NCBI RefSeq assembly: GCF_021532655.1
Contig: NZ_JAKGAS010000004.1
Coordinates: 369,066 to 433,065 of the forward strand
Source of the DNA: Paraglaciecola algarum
GTDB lineage: Bacteria > Pseudomonadota > Gammaproteobacteria > Enterobacterales > Alteromonadaceae
DNA length: 64,000 nucleotides
Reading direction: 5' to 3'
Both the position numbers and the translations under genes were made by a program. The notes beneath the pieces were generated by a model. The model did no database searches and had not been told where the DNA came from. It was given only the letters and a program-made list of their open reading frames with translations. This document shows positions 7,131 to 16,034 of this stretch, piece after piece. Each line of letters starts with the position of its first letter. Positions within the stretch are counted from its first letter, which is position 1.

Positions 7131-9866
7131 TTATAAACTACCAATAGCTGCGACAGCTACGGCAAGTTGATACACGATTTGTGTAGCATTCGTCCATAAC
7201 GTCATATTATCAACATTATCAGAATCAAATGGCACTACGATAGTGTCACCAGGTAATATTTTTGTAACATTTTGCTCAGAGTTAAACCAAAAATCATCAC
7301 CTGAATTTGGAATAACCACTTCACCATTTGCCCTAATAACGTATACTCTTTCTTCATCGGCCAACGATCGATACCCCCCACTTTTTTCTATATAGGCCGT
7401 CAAATTTTGCCCCTCAGCAAACAAATGTGAAGTCGGTACATAAACTTCTCCCATCACATTCACTGACTGGCTGTGAACAGGCACGTACAATACGTCACCA
7501 TCCTCCAAAATCACATTCTGTGATTTATCTCCTGAAATTAACCTTGATAAATCAATAACTAGCCGACCGACTGCTTCTTTGCTTGTAAGGTCCCTTAATA
7601 ATTTTCTAGCTTCGTCATAACTCACGATACTCCCTGCCCCTGCTTTACGCCTTAAACTTTCGGACGCTATTTGCTTACGTAATTCTTCAGCTAAGGTTTG
7701 CAAGTTTTTACGTTCTTGCTCTTTTAATACTTCACGTGTAAATACCACAGAATTAGCATCACCATACTTAGTTAAGCCTCCAACCCGAGTTAACAACTCA
7801 CTTAACGTTTCACCGCGCCTAATAGTGTAATCACCCGGAAACTCAACCTCTCCTTTAACACTTATAGTTAGCTCTTCTTGCCAGGAAGGCGTAGTGTATA
7901 TATTAATTCTATCTTTACTTTTTATTGATAAACTATTCGTAGCATTTAAACCACTCTTTAGCTCATCGAAAGGCTTAAATTCAATATGTTGAACCTGGGC
8001 TTCACCATGAGAATTAAACTCTGTACGGGTGATTTCTGATTTTTCCGGATAGGCAGCTTCTGTGAGCCCACCTGCGGCTTTAATTAAATTTTGAATTGAT
8101 GCCTGCTGGGTTAATGGATAAAACCCTGGCACTTTAACCTCCCCGGCTACTTCCACTAACTTTAATGGACTTCCATACTTAGCTTGATCTCTCAGCATAG
8201 CAATCACTGGCGCTAACATTCTTTTTCGAGAAAAATAGGCATTGTCTTTAAACTCTTCTATTTTTTCCTTTTCAGCTTTAGTCAACTCAATTATGGGTTG
8301 ATTAGGCATTTGAGCCAATTCACTATTGAATTCGTAAGTCTGCAATTGTGGTTCATTTACTAGACCAACTGAGCGCCAAAAAAGTTTCTCTTCTATTCTT
8401 TTTTGCCATATGTTTTTTTCATTTTCTTTCAATTTTTCAGCTGTGTATGCGAACTGACCGACTTGTTCATCGGCAAACTCTACACTTTCAATTATTGAAA
8501 AAACCAATACTTTATCTAGCGGTTTGAGGGCAACATCCCCTTGGGCTGCAGGCATAGTTAGATCAGCCTGTAAGACATCTATTTCACGTGACAAAGTGTT
8601 TTCACGTAAGATTAATATATAATTTAGATCTGCCGTTTCTGACAATTCCCTTTTTACATCTCCCAGCAAAGAAAACACTGATAAAGAGTTACTCCATTGA
8701 TAATTCCCAGGCCTTGCCACATCACCAATTAAAGTAATAGAATCAGATACATACTCGGAAACCTCTGGAACAGTTATTTTATCTCCGTCACTAACTTTAA
8801 TATTTTGTTTAAGGTTATCTACTGTCAACTGTACTTTTTGACCATTTGTTACTCTTTCAATACCTATTGATTTTTCATAACCATTAGATAAGACTCCACC
8901 TGCCAATAAAATAGCTTCACTTAAAGATTCATTGCCTTTTAGTTCATAAATAGCAGGGCGTCTCACTTGACCATCGATGCTGACAGTAATCTGTACCGGA
9001 GGAATAAATATGGCATCGCCTGATTGTAAAAGTACATCATCAGATGTATTACCTTGTAACAGCAAATCATACAGGTCTAAAGTTTGCACAAGCTTACCCG
9101 CACGTTTCAATTGAATGTTGCGTAAAGAGGCAATATCAGTCACCCCACCACTCACAAATAATGCATGGGTAATAGTTGATAAAGAACTAACGTTATAGGC
9201 ACCTGGTTTGTATGCTTCTCCAGTTACAAACACTCTAATGGTACGCAGTTCACCCATTGAAACACTAACTTTCACACCAATAATTTGTTGACCAATCTGT
9301 TCTACTAAAAATGTTTTAGCCTCAGTAAAACTTTTAGTAGCAATATTGAAAGGCCCTAATTTAGGTATGACAACATTGCCATCTCGGCCAACAATTAATT
9401 GATATTCTTCATTCTGTTTACCATATAAATGCACAACAATTTGGTCGCCAGGACCTAAAATATAATTGGCAGGTACAGGAACATTTGAGGTAGGTGTAAA
9501 GGTGCTAGGTGAATTAGCAAAGAGTTCCAATCCGTATAACTTCAACTCATTTTCATCTTCACTTTTGAAATTGTTTTTAAATATATCTTCATTTGAATTG
9601 ACAGGATTTCCAAATTCATCAAATTGAGTGCCCCGAGGGTACGTAATCATAGGTTTATTATTATCTGACAATCCAGTAGCATTATTTGATTGCCGTGCAA
9701 TACCAGTGAGGTCAATACCTAATTGATTAGCAAGCTGTTGCTGTTTAGCTCTGGGTAAATTTTTAAACTGTTGAATTTGTTGCGTTGTTTGAGCATATAC
9801 ACTGAAGCTAAGAATCCAACTTAGGGTAAAAATAAAAGGAATAAGTTTTAAAACAAATCGAGACAT
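7131..9866 (-). CDS. SLBB-domain polysaccharide export protein (Wza/KpsD-like)
   Basis: 911 residues. A signal peptide (SWILSFSVYA) is followed by a linker, then a Poly_export/Wza domain at roughly residues 125-220 (VPANYILGPGDQIVVHLYGK), and several SLBB beta-grasp repeats such as IRVFVTGEAYKPGAYNVSSL, VSIDGQVRRPAIYELKG, VEVAGEVKVPGFYPLT and VKGEVEFPGDYTIRRGETL. The final hydrophobic stretch (IVYQLAVAVAAIGSL) is typical of the long family. It would form or line an outer-membrane channel for capsule or exopolysaccharide. No Wzc or Wzx/Wzy genes adjoin it; its neighbour is the surface protein gene, so it may export a glycan that anchors that layer. Confidence 0.85.
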   Translation of the reverse strand: MSRFVLKLIPFIFTLSWILSFSVYAQTTQQIQQFKNLPRAKQQQLANQLGIDLTGIARQSNNATGLSDNNKPMITYPRGTQFDEFGNPVNSNEDIFKNNFKSEDENELKLYGLELFANSPSTFTPTSNVPVPANYILGPGDQIVVHLYGKQNEEYQLIVGRDGNVVIPKLGPFNIATKSFTEAKTFLVEQIGQQIIGVKVSVSMGELRTIRVFVTGEAYKPGAYNVSSLSTITHALFVSGGVTDIASLRNIQLKRAGKLVQTLDLYDLLLQGNTSDDVLLQSGDAIFIPPVQITVSIDGQVRRPAIYELKGNESLSEAILLAGGVLSNGYEKSIGIERVTNGQKVQLTVDNLKQNIKVSDGDKITVPEVSEYVSDSITLIGDVARPGNYQWSNSLSVFSLLGDVKRELSETADLNYILILRENTLSREIDVLQADLTMPAAQGDVALKPLDKVLVFSIIESVEFADEQVGQFAYTAEKLKENEKNIWQKRIEEKLFWRSVGLVNEPQLQTYEFNSELAQMPNQPIIELTKAEKEKIEEFKDNAYFSRKRMLAPVIAMLRDQAKYGSPLKLVEVAGEVKVPGFYPLTQQASIQNLIKAAGGLTEAAYPEKSEITRTEFNSHGEAQVQHIEFKPFDELKSGLNATNSLSIKSKDRINIYTTPSWQEELTISVKGEVEFPGDYTIRRGETLSELLTRVGGLTKYGDANSVVFTREVLKEQERKNLQTLAEELRKQIASESLRRKAGAGSIVSYDEARKLLRDLTSKEAVGRLVIDLSRLISGDKSQNVILEDGDVLYVPVHSQSVNVMGEVYVPTSHLFAEGQNLTAYIEKSGGYRSLADEERVYVIRANGEVVIPNSGDDFWFNSEQNVTKILPGDTIVVPFDSDNVDNMTLWTNATQIVYQLAVAVAAIGSL

Positions 9867-10193
9867 GTAGTTTCCATAAAATTCAAAGTTTTAGCGTTAA
9901 AAAAAGATTGCTAAAAAACCGCGTTAGAATAGCGTATTTGCTCTTGGAGTGAAATGCCTAAGACGACTTATTCGTAACAAGATCTTTTATTGATTTTTCA
10001 CTTTATCATATCAAGATGCAACACCCTCTTCTTGAGTTGTTGCAGCGACTCTAGTATAAACAAAACGTTTATATAAAAGACCTAGTAGTAATAACCACTT
10101 TTTGCTTTTCAGGGAGGCTATGGTGTTACTGGTTTTTGTTAAATTCAAATTAATAAAATTTCTAAAACTATAAAAAATATAAAGGCTGTTTAC
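9867..10193. promoter_or_regulatory. Divergent intergenic region, SLBB gene / POT transporter
   Basis: A 327-nt region between divergent genes must hold promoters for both. The only detail I can support is a short reading frame on the plus strand at 10120-10173 with a strong ribosome site (listed separately). No convincing operator or attenuator was seen. Confidence 0.4.
10120..10173 (+). CDS. Possible 17-residue leader peptide upstream of the peptide transporter
   Basis: GGGAGG lies 2 nt before an ATG that opens 17 codons (MVLLVFVKFKLIKFLKL) and a TAA. The stop is 20 nt before the transporter start. The peptide is hydrophobic and basic. It may be a translated leader coupled to transporter expression, or chance; the spacing between GGGAGG and ATG is shorter than ideal. 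It is reported because the ribosome site is stronger than the transporter's own. Confidence 0.25.
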   Translation: MVLLVFVKFKLIKFLKL

Positions 10194-11690
10194 ATGACAA
10201 CAGAAACAACAATTAATGATGTCGAGCGTCAATTTTTTGGGCATCCAAAAGGATTAAAAACACTCTTTCTAACTGAGATGTGGGAAAGAATGAGTTACTA
10301 CGGTATGCGCGCTATGTTAGTGCTATTTATGACCGCTTCTATTCAGGAAGGCGGCTTGGGCATAACCGTTGCTACAGCGGGCGCCATTTATGGCTTGTAT
10401 ACAGGCTCGGTATATTTATTAGGTTTACCTGGTGGCTGGATGGCAGACAGGCTAATAGGTGGTCAAAAAGCTATTTGGTATGGCGGCATTATTATTATGT
10501 GTGGCCATATAGTATTAGCCATTCCAAACGAAAATACTTTTTATATTGGTCTTATCTTAGTGGTACTTGGTACCGGTTTGTTAAAACCCAATATAGGAGC
10601 GTTGGTCGGTCAACTTTATTCTAAAGTAGACACACGTCGCGACAGTGGATACACCTTATATTACCTCGGTATCAATCTAGGCTCACTCATTGGTTATATG
10701 GTGTGTGGTTATTTAAGAATTAATGTTGGATGGCATTGGGCCTTTGGCGCCGCTGCAGTGGGAATGGGCTTAGGGTTAATTCAGTTCTATTTAACCACTC
10801 CAGAATTAAAAGGAGTGGGTGCAGAACCTACCGTTAAAATGTCTGAAAAGGCGCAAAAGCTAAGTTGGACTGTAATAGGGGCTTTCATGCTCAGCCTAAC
10901 TTTTATTACAGTGCTCTTGATGAATGGAACAATGACATTTAACGCAGCGGTAGTTGCCGACTCATTTGCAATTATTGCTACCAGTTTATTTTTTATCTGT
11001 TTTTTTGCCATCTTTTTCTTTGGCAATACTTCCGCAGATGAAAAACGCCAATTAATCTCACTATTATTGGTATGTATCGCTTCAATCTTTTTCTGGATGG
11101 GATTCGAACAAGCAGGTTCTTCTTTGAACCTATTTGGTCAAGATTATACTCAACGCATGATAGGAACATTTGAAATCCCGCCAGAGTGGCTTCAATCTGC
11201 TAACTCATTTTTTATCATAACATTGTCGCCGTTTATCGCTGCGCTATGGATTAACTTAGCTAAAAAAATGATTACGCCTTCTTATGGGATTAAGTGTGCA
11301 CTCGGTTTAATCATTATGGCATTGGGCTTTTTGGTTATGTTCTTCGCTGCACAAATCGCAGCCTCGGGTTTAAAAGTGGCACCATATTGGTTAATCGCTA
11401 CTTACTTTTTGCATACTGTAGGTGAATTATGTTTAAGCCCTGTAGCACTAAGCGCGGTAAGTAAATTATCGCCTAAACGATTTGCTGGCCAAATGATGGG
11501 AATATTTGTTTTAACTTACTCCATAGGTAACGTGGTAGCAGGTCGATTAGCAGGTAATTTCGATCCGAATAACGTATCAGAAATGCCAGGACTATATTTA
11601 CAAATAGGTCTATTTACCATCGCTGTGGGCGTGGTGATAGCAGTGTTAACACTTAAAACCAGAAAGTGGGAAAAGTTAGCTGAGTCATAA
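10194..11690 (+). CDS. Proton-dependent oligopeptide transporter (POT/PTR2 family, DtpA-like)
   Basis: 498 residues with about 14 hydrophobic segments. The first helix carries the POT signature ExxERxxYYG (EMWERMSYYGMRAMLVLF). The second conserved block GTGLLKPNIGALVGQLY and the FSPR-type region around GINLGSLIGYMVCGYL are also present. It imports di- and tripeptides with protons across the inner membrane. Length is standard (480-500). It is monocistronic: a terminator follows and the next gene starts 150 nt later. Specific DtpA versus DtpB identity cannot be assigned. Confidence 0.92.
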   Translation: MTTETTINDVERQFFGHPKGLKTLFLTEMWERMSYYGMRAMLVLFMTASIQEGGLGITVATAGAIYGLYTGSVYLLGLPGGWMADRLIGGQKAIWYGGIIIMCGHIVLAIPNENTFYIGLILVVLGTGLLKPNIGALVGQLYSKVDTRRDSGYTLYYLGINLGSLIGYMVCGYLRINVGWHWAFGAAAVGMGLGLIQFYLTTPELKGVGAEPTVKMSEKAQKLSWTVIGAFMLSLTFITVLLMNGTMTFNAAVVADSFAIIATSLFFICFFAIFFFGNTSADEKRQLISLLLVCIASIFFWMGFEQAGSSLNLFGQDYTQRMIGTFEIPPEWLQSANSFFIITLSPFIAALWINLAKKMITPSYGIKCALGLIIMALGFLVMFFAAQIAASGLKVAPYWLIATYFLHTVGELCLSPVALSAVSKLSPKRFAGQMMGIFVLTYSIGNVVAGRLAGNFDPNNVSEMPGLYLQIGLFTIAVGVVIAVLTLKTRKWEKLAES

Positions 11691-11750
11691 TTCCTAGATG
11701 AAAAGCTAAGATTTACCAAATACGAATCGATTGAGACGTGCTAAAATATT

Positions 11751-11786
11751 CGCCCAGTTAAACGTTAGTTTTACTGGGCGATTTTG
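11751..11786 (+). terminator. Terminator after the peptide transporter
   Basis: The stem CGCCCAGT / ACTGGGCG closes an AT-rich loop and is followed by ATTTTGTT. It lies 60 nt past the transporter stop and before the next plus-strand gene. Confidence 0.75.
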
Positions 11787-11842
11787 TTACTACTTAATTT
11801 CTTAGTACTTAAAAAAATTCTTGAAGCAGGCAAACCCTGGAT

Positions 11843-12142
11843 ATGAAGTTTTATTTTTCTACCAAACACATTCCACAATTAACGCATTTATCCTTAACGG
11901 ATAGATTAGCGGCGATCCAAACTGCCCAACGTAAACTAACAGGGCCCGAAAAATTACTACTAAACGTTTTAAAACTAATGGTTGTCATCCCGATTTTTGT
12001 ATTTATTATTCAAGTATCCACAAATTGGCTGGCAATAGTTTGGGCTTTGTTAACAACTTTACTTTTTCCGCTGATCATCAAACCAGTTCATCTTGGTTTA
12101 TGCGTAAAATACATTTCTCATATACACACGCAAGGAGACTAA
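11843..12142 (+). CDS. Small two-helix membrane protein (possibly DUF6170)
   Basis: 99 residues. An amphipathic N-terminal part (RLAAIQTAQRKLTGPEKLLLNVLK) precedes two adjacent hydrophobic segments (MVVIPIFVFIIQVSTNWLAI and VWALLTTLLFPLIIKPVHLG). It ends 3 nt before galE starts, so the two are probably co-transcribed. The pattern resembles the uncharacterised DUF6170 family of Alteromonadales, recalled from memory. Function unknown. Confidence 0.7.
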   Translation: MKFYFSTKHIPQLTHLSLTDRLAAIQTAQRKLTGPEKLLLNVLKLMVVIPIFVFIIQVSTNWLAIVWALLTTLLFPLIIKPVHLGLCVKYISHIHTQGD

Positions 12143-12145
12143 TGC

Positions 12146-13159
12146 ATGCAAACAATTTTAGTAACAGGTGGTGCAGGTTACATAGGTAGTCATACCGTTT
12201 TACAATTATTAGAATCTGGAAATCAAGTGATTGTGCTTGATAACTTATGTAACTCATCTCAAGAGTCTCTAAATAGAGTTGAAGAGCTCACCGGCAAAAA
12301 AACCATTTTTGTACAAGGTGATATTAGAGACCACACCATCTTAGAACTATTGTTTTCTAAGCATAAAATAAACTCAGTCATCCACTTTGCAGGTTTAAAA
12401 GCAGTAGGTGAATCTGTTGAAAAGCCATTAAATTATTACAACAACAATGTGTATGGCACCTTAACTTTATGCGAAGCCATGAAGAAATTTGGCGTAAAGA
12501 ACCTAGTATTTAGTTCATCAGCTACAGTTTACGGTGATCCAGTTGAACTACCGCTACGCGAGGATATGCCAACCGGCCAACCCACTAACCCATACGGTAT
12601 GTCTAAGTTAATGGTTGAGTTGGTGTTACGTGATTTATATAAATCAGACAACGACTGGAATATTGCTTTATTACGTTATTTCAATCCTGCCGGTGCACAC
12701 CCATCAGGACGTATAGGCGAAGATCCAAACGGAATTCCAAATAACTTAATGCCATTTATCACCCAAGTGGCCACAGGTAAGCGCGAACAACTTTCCATTT
12801 ATGGAAATGATTACGATACGCCAGATGGCACAGGTGTACGTGATTATATCCACGTAGAGGACTTAGCTGCAGGCCATTTAAAAGCCCTTGAAAAACTTAA
12901 AACAGGCGTTGGCATAGTGACTTACAACCTAGGTACAGGTGTAGGTTACAGCGTATTAGACATGGTAAAAGAGTTTGAAAAACAAAGTGGTAAAGCCATA
13001 CCTTACCAATTTGTTGAACGCAGAAGTGGCGACGTAGCTTCATGTTACGCTGATCCAAAAACAGCTAGTGATGCACTTGGTTGGAAAGCAACCCGTGGTC
13101 TACCAGAAATGTGTAGAGACTCATGGAATTGGCAAGCATCTAACCCAGAAGGTTATTAA
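12146..13159 (+). CDS. galE: UDP-glucose 4-epimerase GalE
   Basis: 337 residues of the extended short-chain dehydrogenase family. The NAD-binding loop [10 protein letters not shown] is at residues 8-17, the catalytic serine lies in FSSSATVYG, and the YxxxK pair in YGMSK. It interconverts UDP-glucose and UDP-galactose for surface polysaccharide synthesis and galactose use. A strong AAGGAG precedes the start. Length is typical (338 in E. coli). Its last 51 codons plus stop occur a second time, 10 kb away at 23,249-23,404, encoding the same amino acids, which points to an insertion at the end of this gene. Confidence 0.96.
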   Translation: MQTILVTGGAGYIGSHTVLQLLESGNQVIVLDNLCNSSQESLNRVEELTGKKTIFVQGDIRDHTILELLFSKHKINSVIHFAGLKAVGESVEKPLNYYNNNVYGTLTLCEAMKKFGVKNLVFSSSATVYGDPVELPLREDMPTGQPTNPYGMSKLMVELVLRDLYKSDNDWNIALLRYFNPAGAHPSGRIGEDPNGIPNNLMPFITQVATGKREQLSIYGNDYDTPDGTGVRDYIHVEDLAAGHLKALEKLKTGVGIVTYNLGTGVGYSVLDMVKEFEKQSGKAIPYQFVERRSGDVASCYADPKTASDALGWKATRGLPEMCRDSWNWQASNPEGY

Positions 13160-13184
13160 TCCCCAGCAACCTTTCTAAAAACTA

Positions 13185-13213
13185 AAAAGCCCTGAATTAT
13201 CAGGGCTTTTGTT
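13185..13213. terminator. Bidirectional terminator between galE and apbE
   Basis: The stem AAAAGCCCTGA / TCAGGGCTTTT has A and T runs on both sides, so it can stop galE on the plus strand and the apbE operon on the minus strand. A nearly identical hairpin follows the galE remnant near 23,450. Confidence 0.85.
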
Positions 13214-13223
13214 TATTACAAAG

Positions 13224-14132
13224 TTAATTTTTCATGTCAAGCTGACCATTTTGATCAATGGCTAAATAATTACAATCCACATCAATCAACCAAGCCTTTG
13301 CTAAGTCACCTTTTAGCATAGCGACTGTTGCAATGGTTCCTGCAATAACACATTTAGGTGCCCAAACACTCACCCCTGCCAAACCTTTCACGGGCATACC
13401 CGTTTTGGGATTAAGTATATGACTATGACGTTCACCATCTAACATAATAAAGCGTTCATAATCACCGCTACTTGCTAAGCCACCACTCATTAATGGTATT
13501 GTCGCAATGGCTTTTGTGGTAGCAGCGGGGTTAGATATTGCGATATTCCAAGGTGAGTGATCTGGGTGTGGACCAACTACAGCAATATCACCAGCCATAT
13601 CCACTAGGCCAAATTCACAACCTGACAGGCGGAGAGTGCTTGCTAATAAATCAGCCGCATATTCTTTTACAATCCCGCCTAAATCCAATTCCATGCCCTC
13701 GTGGGGCAAACTGAAACTATCTTGCTGTAATTTAATTTTATGCCAGCCTACTAAGGCTACAACTGCTTCTAGCTTGTCTATTGGAGGAAGCTTATTACTT
13801 TTAAAGTCCCAAACTTGACGTAATACGCCCGAGGTAACATCAAATAACCCATCACTTATTTTGTAAGCTGAATCGGCGTAATTAAACAATTGCCAACACT
13901 CATCATCTAATGGAAATGTGGCATCAGATCCCGCAGCTGAATTAACCTTTGATAATAAGCTCTCGGGCTTAAAGCGGGAATATGTATCTTCTAAACGGTT
14001 AACCAGCTCCAAGCTCTTAGCTATCAAGTCTTCAAATTGAAGCTTAGATTCACAATACAAACTTAAAGCACAAGGGCTACCCATGGCCTTAAATTCATAT
14101 TGGTACAATGATAAGTTAGAAATGGAGATCAA
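13224..14132 (-). CDS. apbE: FAD:protein FMN transferase (ApbE family)
   Basis: 302 residues. The opening FKAMGSPCALSLYC, the mid-protein ELDLGGIVKEYAAD and the C-terminal SSGDYERF and HSHILNPKTGMPVKG are ApbE motifs; the GGIVKEYAAD region and the final HSHILNP region bind FAD and magnesium. The family attaches FMN to Thr/Ser of periplasmic or membrane flavoproteins. I see no lipobox or obvious signal peptide, though the N terminus is uncertain. It is last in a seven-gene operon and overlaps the DUF3570 gene by 17 nt. No obvious flavinylation target (DGxxTsAT) was spotted among its neighbours. Confidence 0.88.
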   Translation of the reverse strand: MISISNLSLYQYEFKAMGSPCALSLYCESKLQFEDLIAKSLELVNRLEDTYSRFKPESLLSKVNSAAGSDATFPLDDECWQLFNYADSAYKISDGLFDVTSGVLRQVWDFKSNKLPPIDKLEAVVALVGWHKIKLQQDSFSLPHEGMELDLGGIVKEYAADLLASTLRLSGCEFGLVDMAGDIAVVGPHPDHSPWNIAISNPAATTKAIATIPLMSGGLASSGDYERFIMLDGERHSHILNPKTGMPVKGLAGVSVWAPKCVIAGTIATVAMLKGDLAKAWLIDVDCNYLAIDQNGQLDMKN

Positions 14133-15291
14133 ATCCCAAGGAAACCAACTTAAAATCTAATAAGGCTGGATTTTCTATACTTTCACTTGCAAACCCTGTG
14201 CTACCTCCACTGCTATACTTGTCTGCACTTAAGGTAATTGACCAATTGTCAAAGGCTTTAATGACTTTTAGCCCATAGGTTGTCGCACCATATTCAGATA
14301 GTCGATAATCAGTGGAATAGAAACCATCAGCACGTACATCAGAGTAGAACACATCATAAAAAAAACTTTCAGATTGAGAATACAGCCTAACTGAGGGTAC
14401 TAACTGAAAGTTCATCGGCAGGTTTTGATACCAAGCAAAAGACAAAGTATGAGATTTAATCTTCCAAGAGTCATGGTAATAACGATAGTCAAAATGCAAA
14501 GCGGAATCCGATGCATCAACAAAATATCGCAATCTAGACGATAACGTTTTAGCGTAGCGACGACTTGGTCGAGAATCACCTATTAATGCTAAATTGGCTA
14601 TCACCATTTTATAAGGGTCTGATAAAAATCCCGTTTTTTTGCTATACCCCGCGCCTACTTGTAGTAGCGTATTTTTATTCAAGATATGACTGTAAGAAAT
14701 CAAAGCCGAGGTCGATCTTTTTGACTGTTCTGTATTAGGCCTAGTGGTGTAAATATCGGCGTCAACAGGGTTTATATCGTCATTAGATACATCAGCTGAA
14801 AATGACCAAGTAGATAACTTGTCAACACTTTCTCTTACATATCCAACACCAAAACTCTCAGATTTATAATCATCTTCATCAGACACAGCCGCAGTTAACG
14901 CAAAACTACTTACTCCCAACACATAACGCACTTTAGCCGATGCATCCGTACGTTTGTCTTCTATAGAAGCACCACTCATGATTTGAACAGGCTTTTCGTC
15001 AGCTCCCATTATGGTGTACCAAGGAGAAGCACCAGACATTTTTTCATGTTGATAAGTTAAGGCAATATCGAACTTTTCTGATAAAGGGGAAATGATAGAA
15101 AACTGATTAACATTGATATCATATCTGTCGGTTGATCCACCTAATGATTCAGGTAACCCTTCTTCTTCGTAACTATGATGACGCAAGCCAAACTGAAACT
15201 CTTCTGCTACTTCAATAGCAGCTGTTTGAGTAGCCACTAGGTTAGTCGCCGCGACACCCAACATGGCTAATACGTTATTTTTACTACTCAT
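14116..15291 (-). CDS. DUF3570 outer-membrane beta-barrel protein
   Basis: About 391 residues. A signal peptide (NVLAMLGVAATNLVATQTAA) is followed by alternating amphipathic strands rich in Tyr, Ser and Asp and a C-terminal strand ending in Phe (FDLHF), the mark of an outer membrane barrel. The opening FGLRHHSYEEEGLP and the spacing of strands match DUF3570. I start at the ATG at 15291; a TTG two codons earlier is open. It lies between the DUF4266 lipoprotein and ApbE, a co-occurrence I know from other proteobacteria. Function is unknown; a porin-like or scaffold role is inference. Confidence 0.85.
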   Translation of the reverse strand: MSSKNNVLAMLGVAATNLVATQTAAIEVAEEFQFGLRHHSYEEEGLPESLGGSTDRYDINVNQFSIISPLSEKFDIALTYQHEKMSGASPWYTIMGADEKPVQIMSGASIEDKRTDASAKVRYVLGVSSFALTAAVSDEDDYKSESFGVGYVRESVDKLSTWSFSADVSNDDINPVDADIYTTRPNTEQSKRSTSALISYSHILNKNTLLQVGAGYSKKTGFLSDPYKMVIANLALIGDSRPSRRYAKTLSSRLRYFVDASDSALHFDYRYYHDSWKIKSHTLSFAWYQNLPMNFQLVPSVRLYSQSESFFYDVFYSDVRADGFYSTDYRLSEYGATTYGLKVIKAFDNWSITLSADKYSSGGSTGFASESIENPALLDFKLVSLGFDLHF

Positions 15292-15333
15292 TACCAAACA
15301 TCCATTGTGTATTTTTTATCTACTAAATAACTA

Positions 15334-15543
15334 TTAATTACAACCACAACCACCGCCAGCAGTGCTAGTTCCGCCACTTGAGGCTTCTTTACTAAAATAC
15401 ACATGACGCTTAAAAGCCGCTCCCATTTGGTCGGGCTCTAATTGCATTTCGTTTTTCGTAAAACGGCCTCGTTCCCAGGGCTCTACTGTGCTAACACAAC
15501 CTGATAAAAAACCTAAACACACAACTAATAATATTTTTTTCAT
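15334..15543 (-). CDS. DUF4266 small lipoprotein with GGGCGCN tail
   Basis: 69 residues. The lipobox LSGC gives a mature lipoprotein of about 54 residues. The conserved core VEPWERGRFTKNEMQLEPDQ and YFSKEASSGG, and the C-terminal GGGCGCN, are the DUF4266 pattern. The two closely spaced cysteines at the very end could bind metal or form a thiol pair with the TlpA protein encoded next door; this is inference. It overlaps that thioredoxin gene by 4 nt. Function of the family is unknown. Confidence 0.9.
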   Translation of the reverse strand: MKKILLVVCLGFLSGCVSTVEPWERGRFTKNEMQLEPDQMGAAFKRHVYFSKEASSGGTSTAGGGCGCN

Positions 15544-16034
15544 CTATTTCCAACCAATAAATGTTCAATTTGTAATATCACTTTTTTCTTATTGTTTTGA
15601 TTAAAACCCGAATGTTTAGCCATTAACTTTCCATTTTGATTAACAATAAACGCCATAGGCAAACCAGTAAGTTTAAATGCTTTAGCTAAATCACTGTTAC
15701 CTTGCAAAATAGTAAAATCAGCTGGATATTTTTTTAAAAACTTCTCAGCATCTTGCTTTTCTTCATCCATATTAATCGCCAACACCTGAAACCCTTGTTT
15801 TCCGTATTTAGCTTGCAAATCGTTCATAAAAGGGAATGACTTTTTGCAAGGTATACACCAAGATGCCCAAAAATCAATATAAAGTACCTTGCCTTTATAA
15901 TCAGCTATTGCAACTGGGGTATTATTCCAATCTAACAAGGTGAGATTTGGTACTATTTCACCGTTATCTAACGCGTTTACTTGTTGCGTGGTTAAACAAA
16001 ACAACACAGCCATCAATAACCTTATGTTTTTCAT
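15540..16034 (-). CDS. Periplasmic TlpA/ResA-like thioredoxin
   Basis: 164 residues with a signal peptide (LLMAVLFCLTTQQVNA) and a thioredoxin fold carrying WASWCIPCKKSFP (CxxC) and the cis-proline LTGLPMAF. Such proteins reduce or oxidise thiols in the periplasm, often for metal or heme proteins. Four-nt overlaps with both neighbours (SNase-like upstream, DUF4266 downstream) show tight coupling. A plausible substrate is the GCGC pair of the DUF4266 lipoprotein or the CxxCH sites of the giant protein; neither is shown. Confidence 0.9.
   Translation of the reverse strand: MKNIRLLMAVLFCLTTQQVNALDNGEIVPNLTLLDWNNTPVAIADYKGKVLYIDFWASWCIPCKKSFPFMNDLQAKYGKQGFQVLAINMDEEKQDAEKFLKKYPADFTILQGNSDLAKAFKLTGLPMAFIVNQNGKLMAKHSGFNQNNKKKVILQIEHLLVGNR

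Noticed and set aside
10011..10244. Minus-strand 77-codon frame covering the transporter start
   Set aside because: It overlaps the promoter and first codons of the peptide transporter and has no homology.
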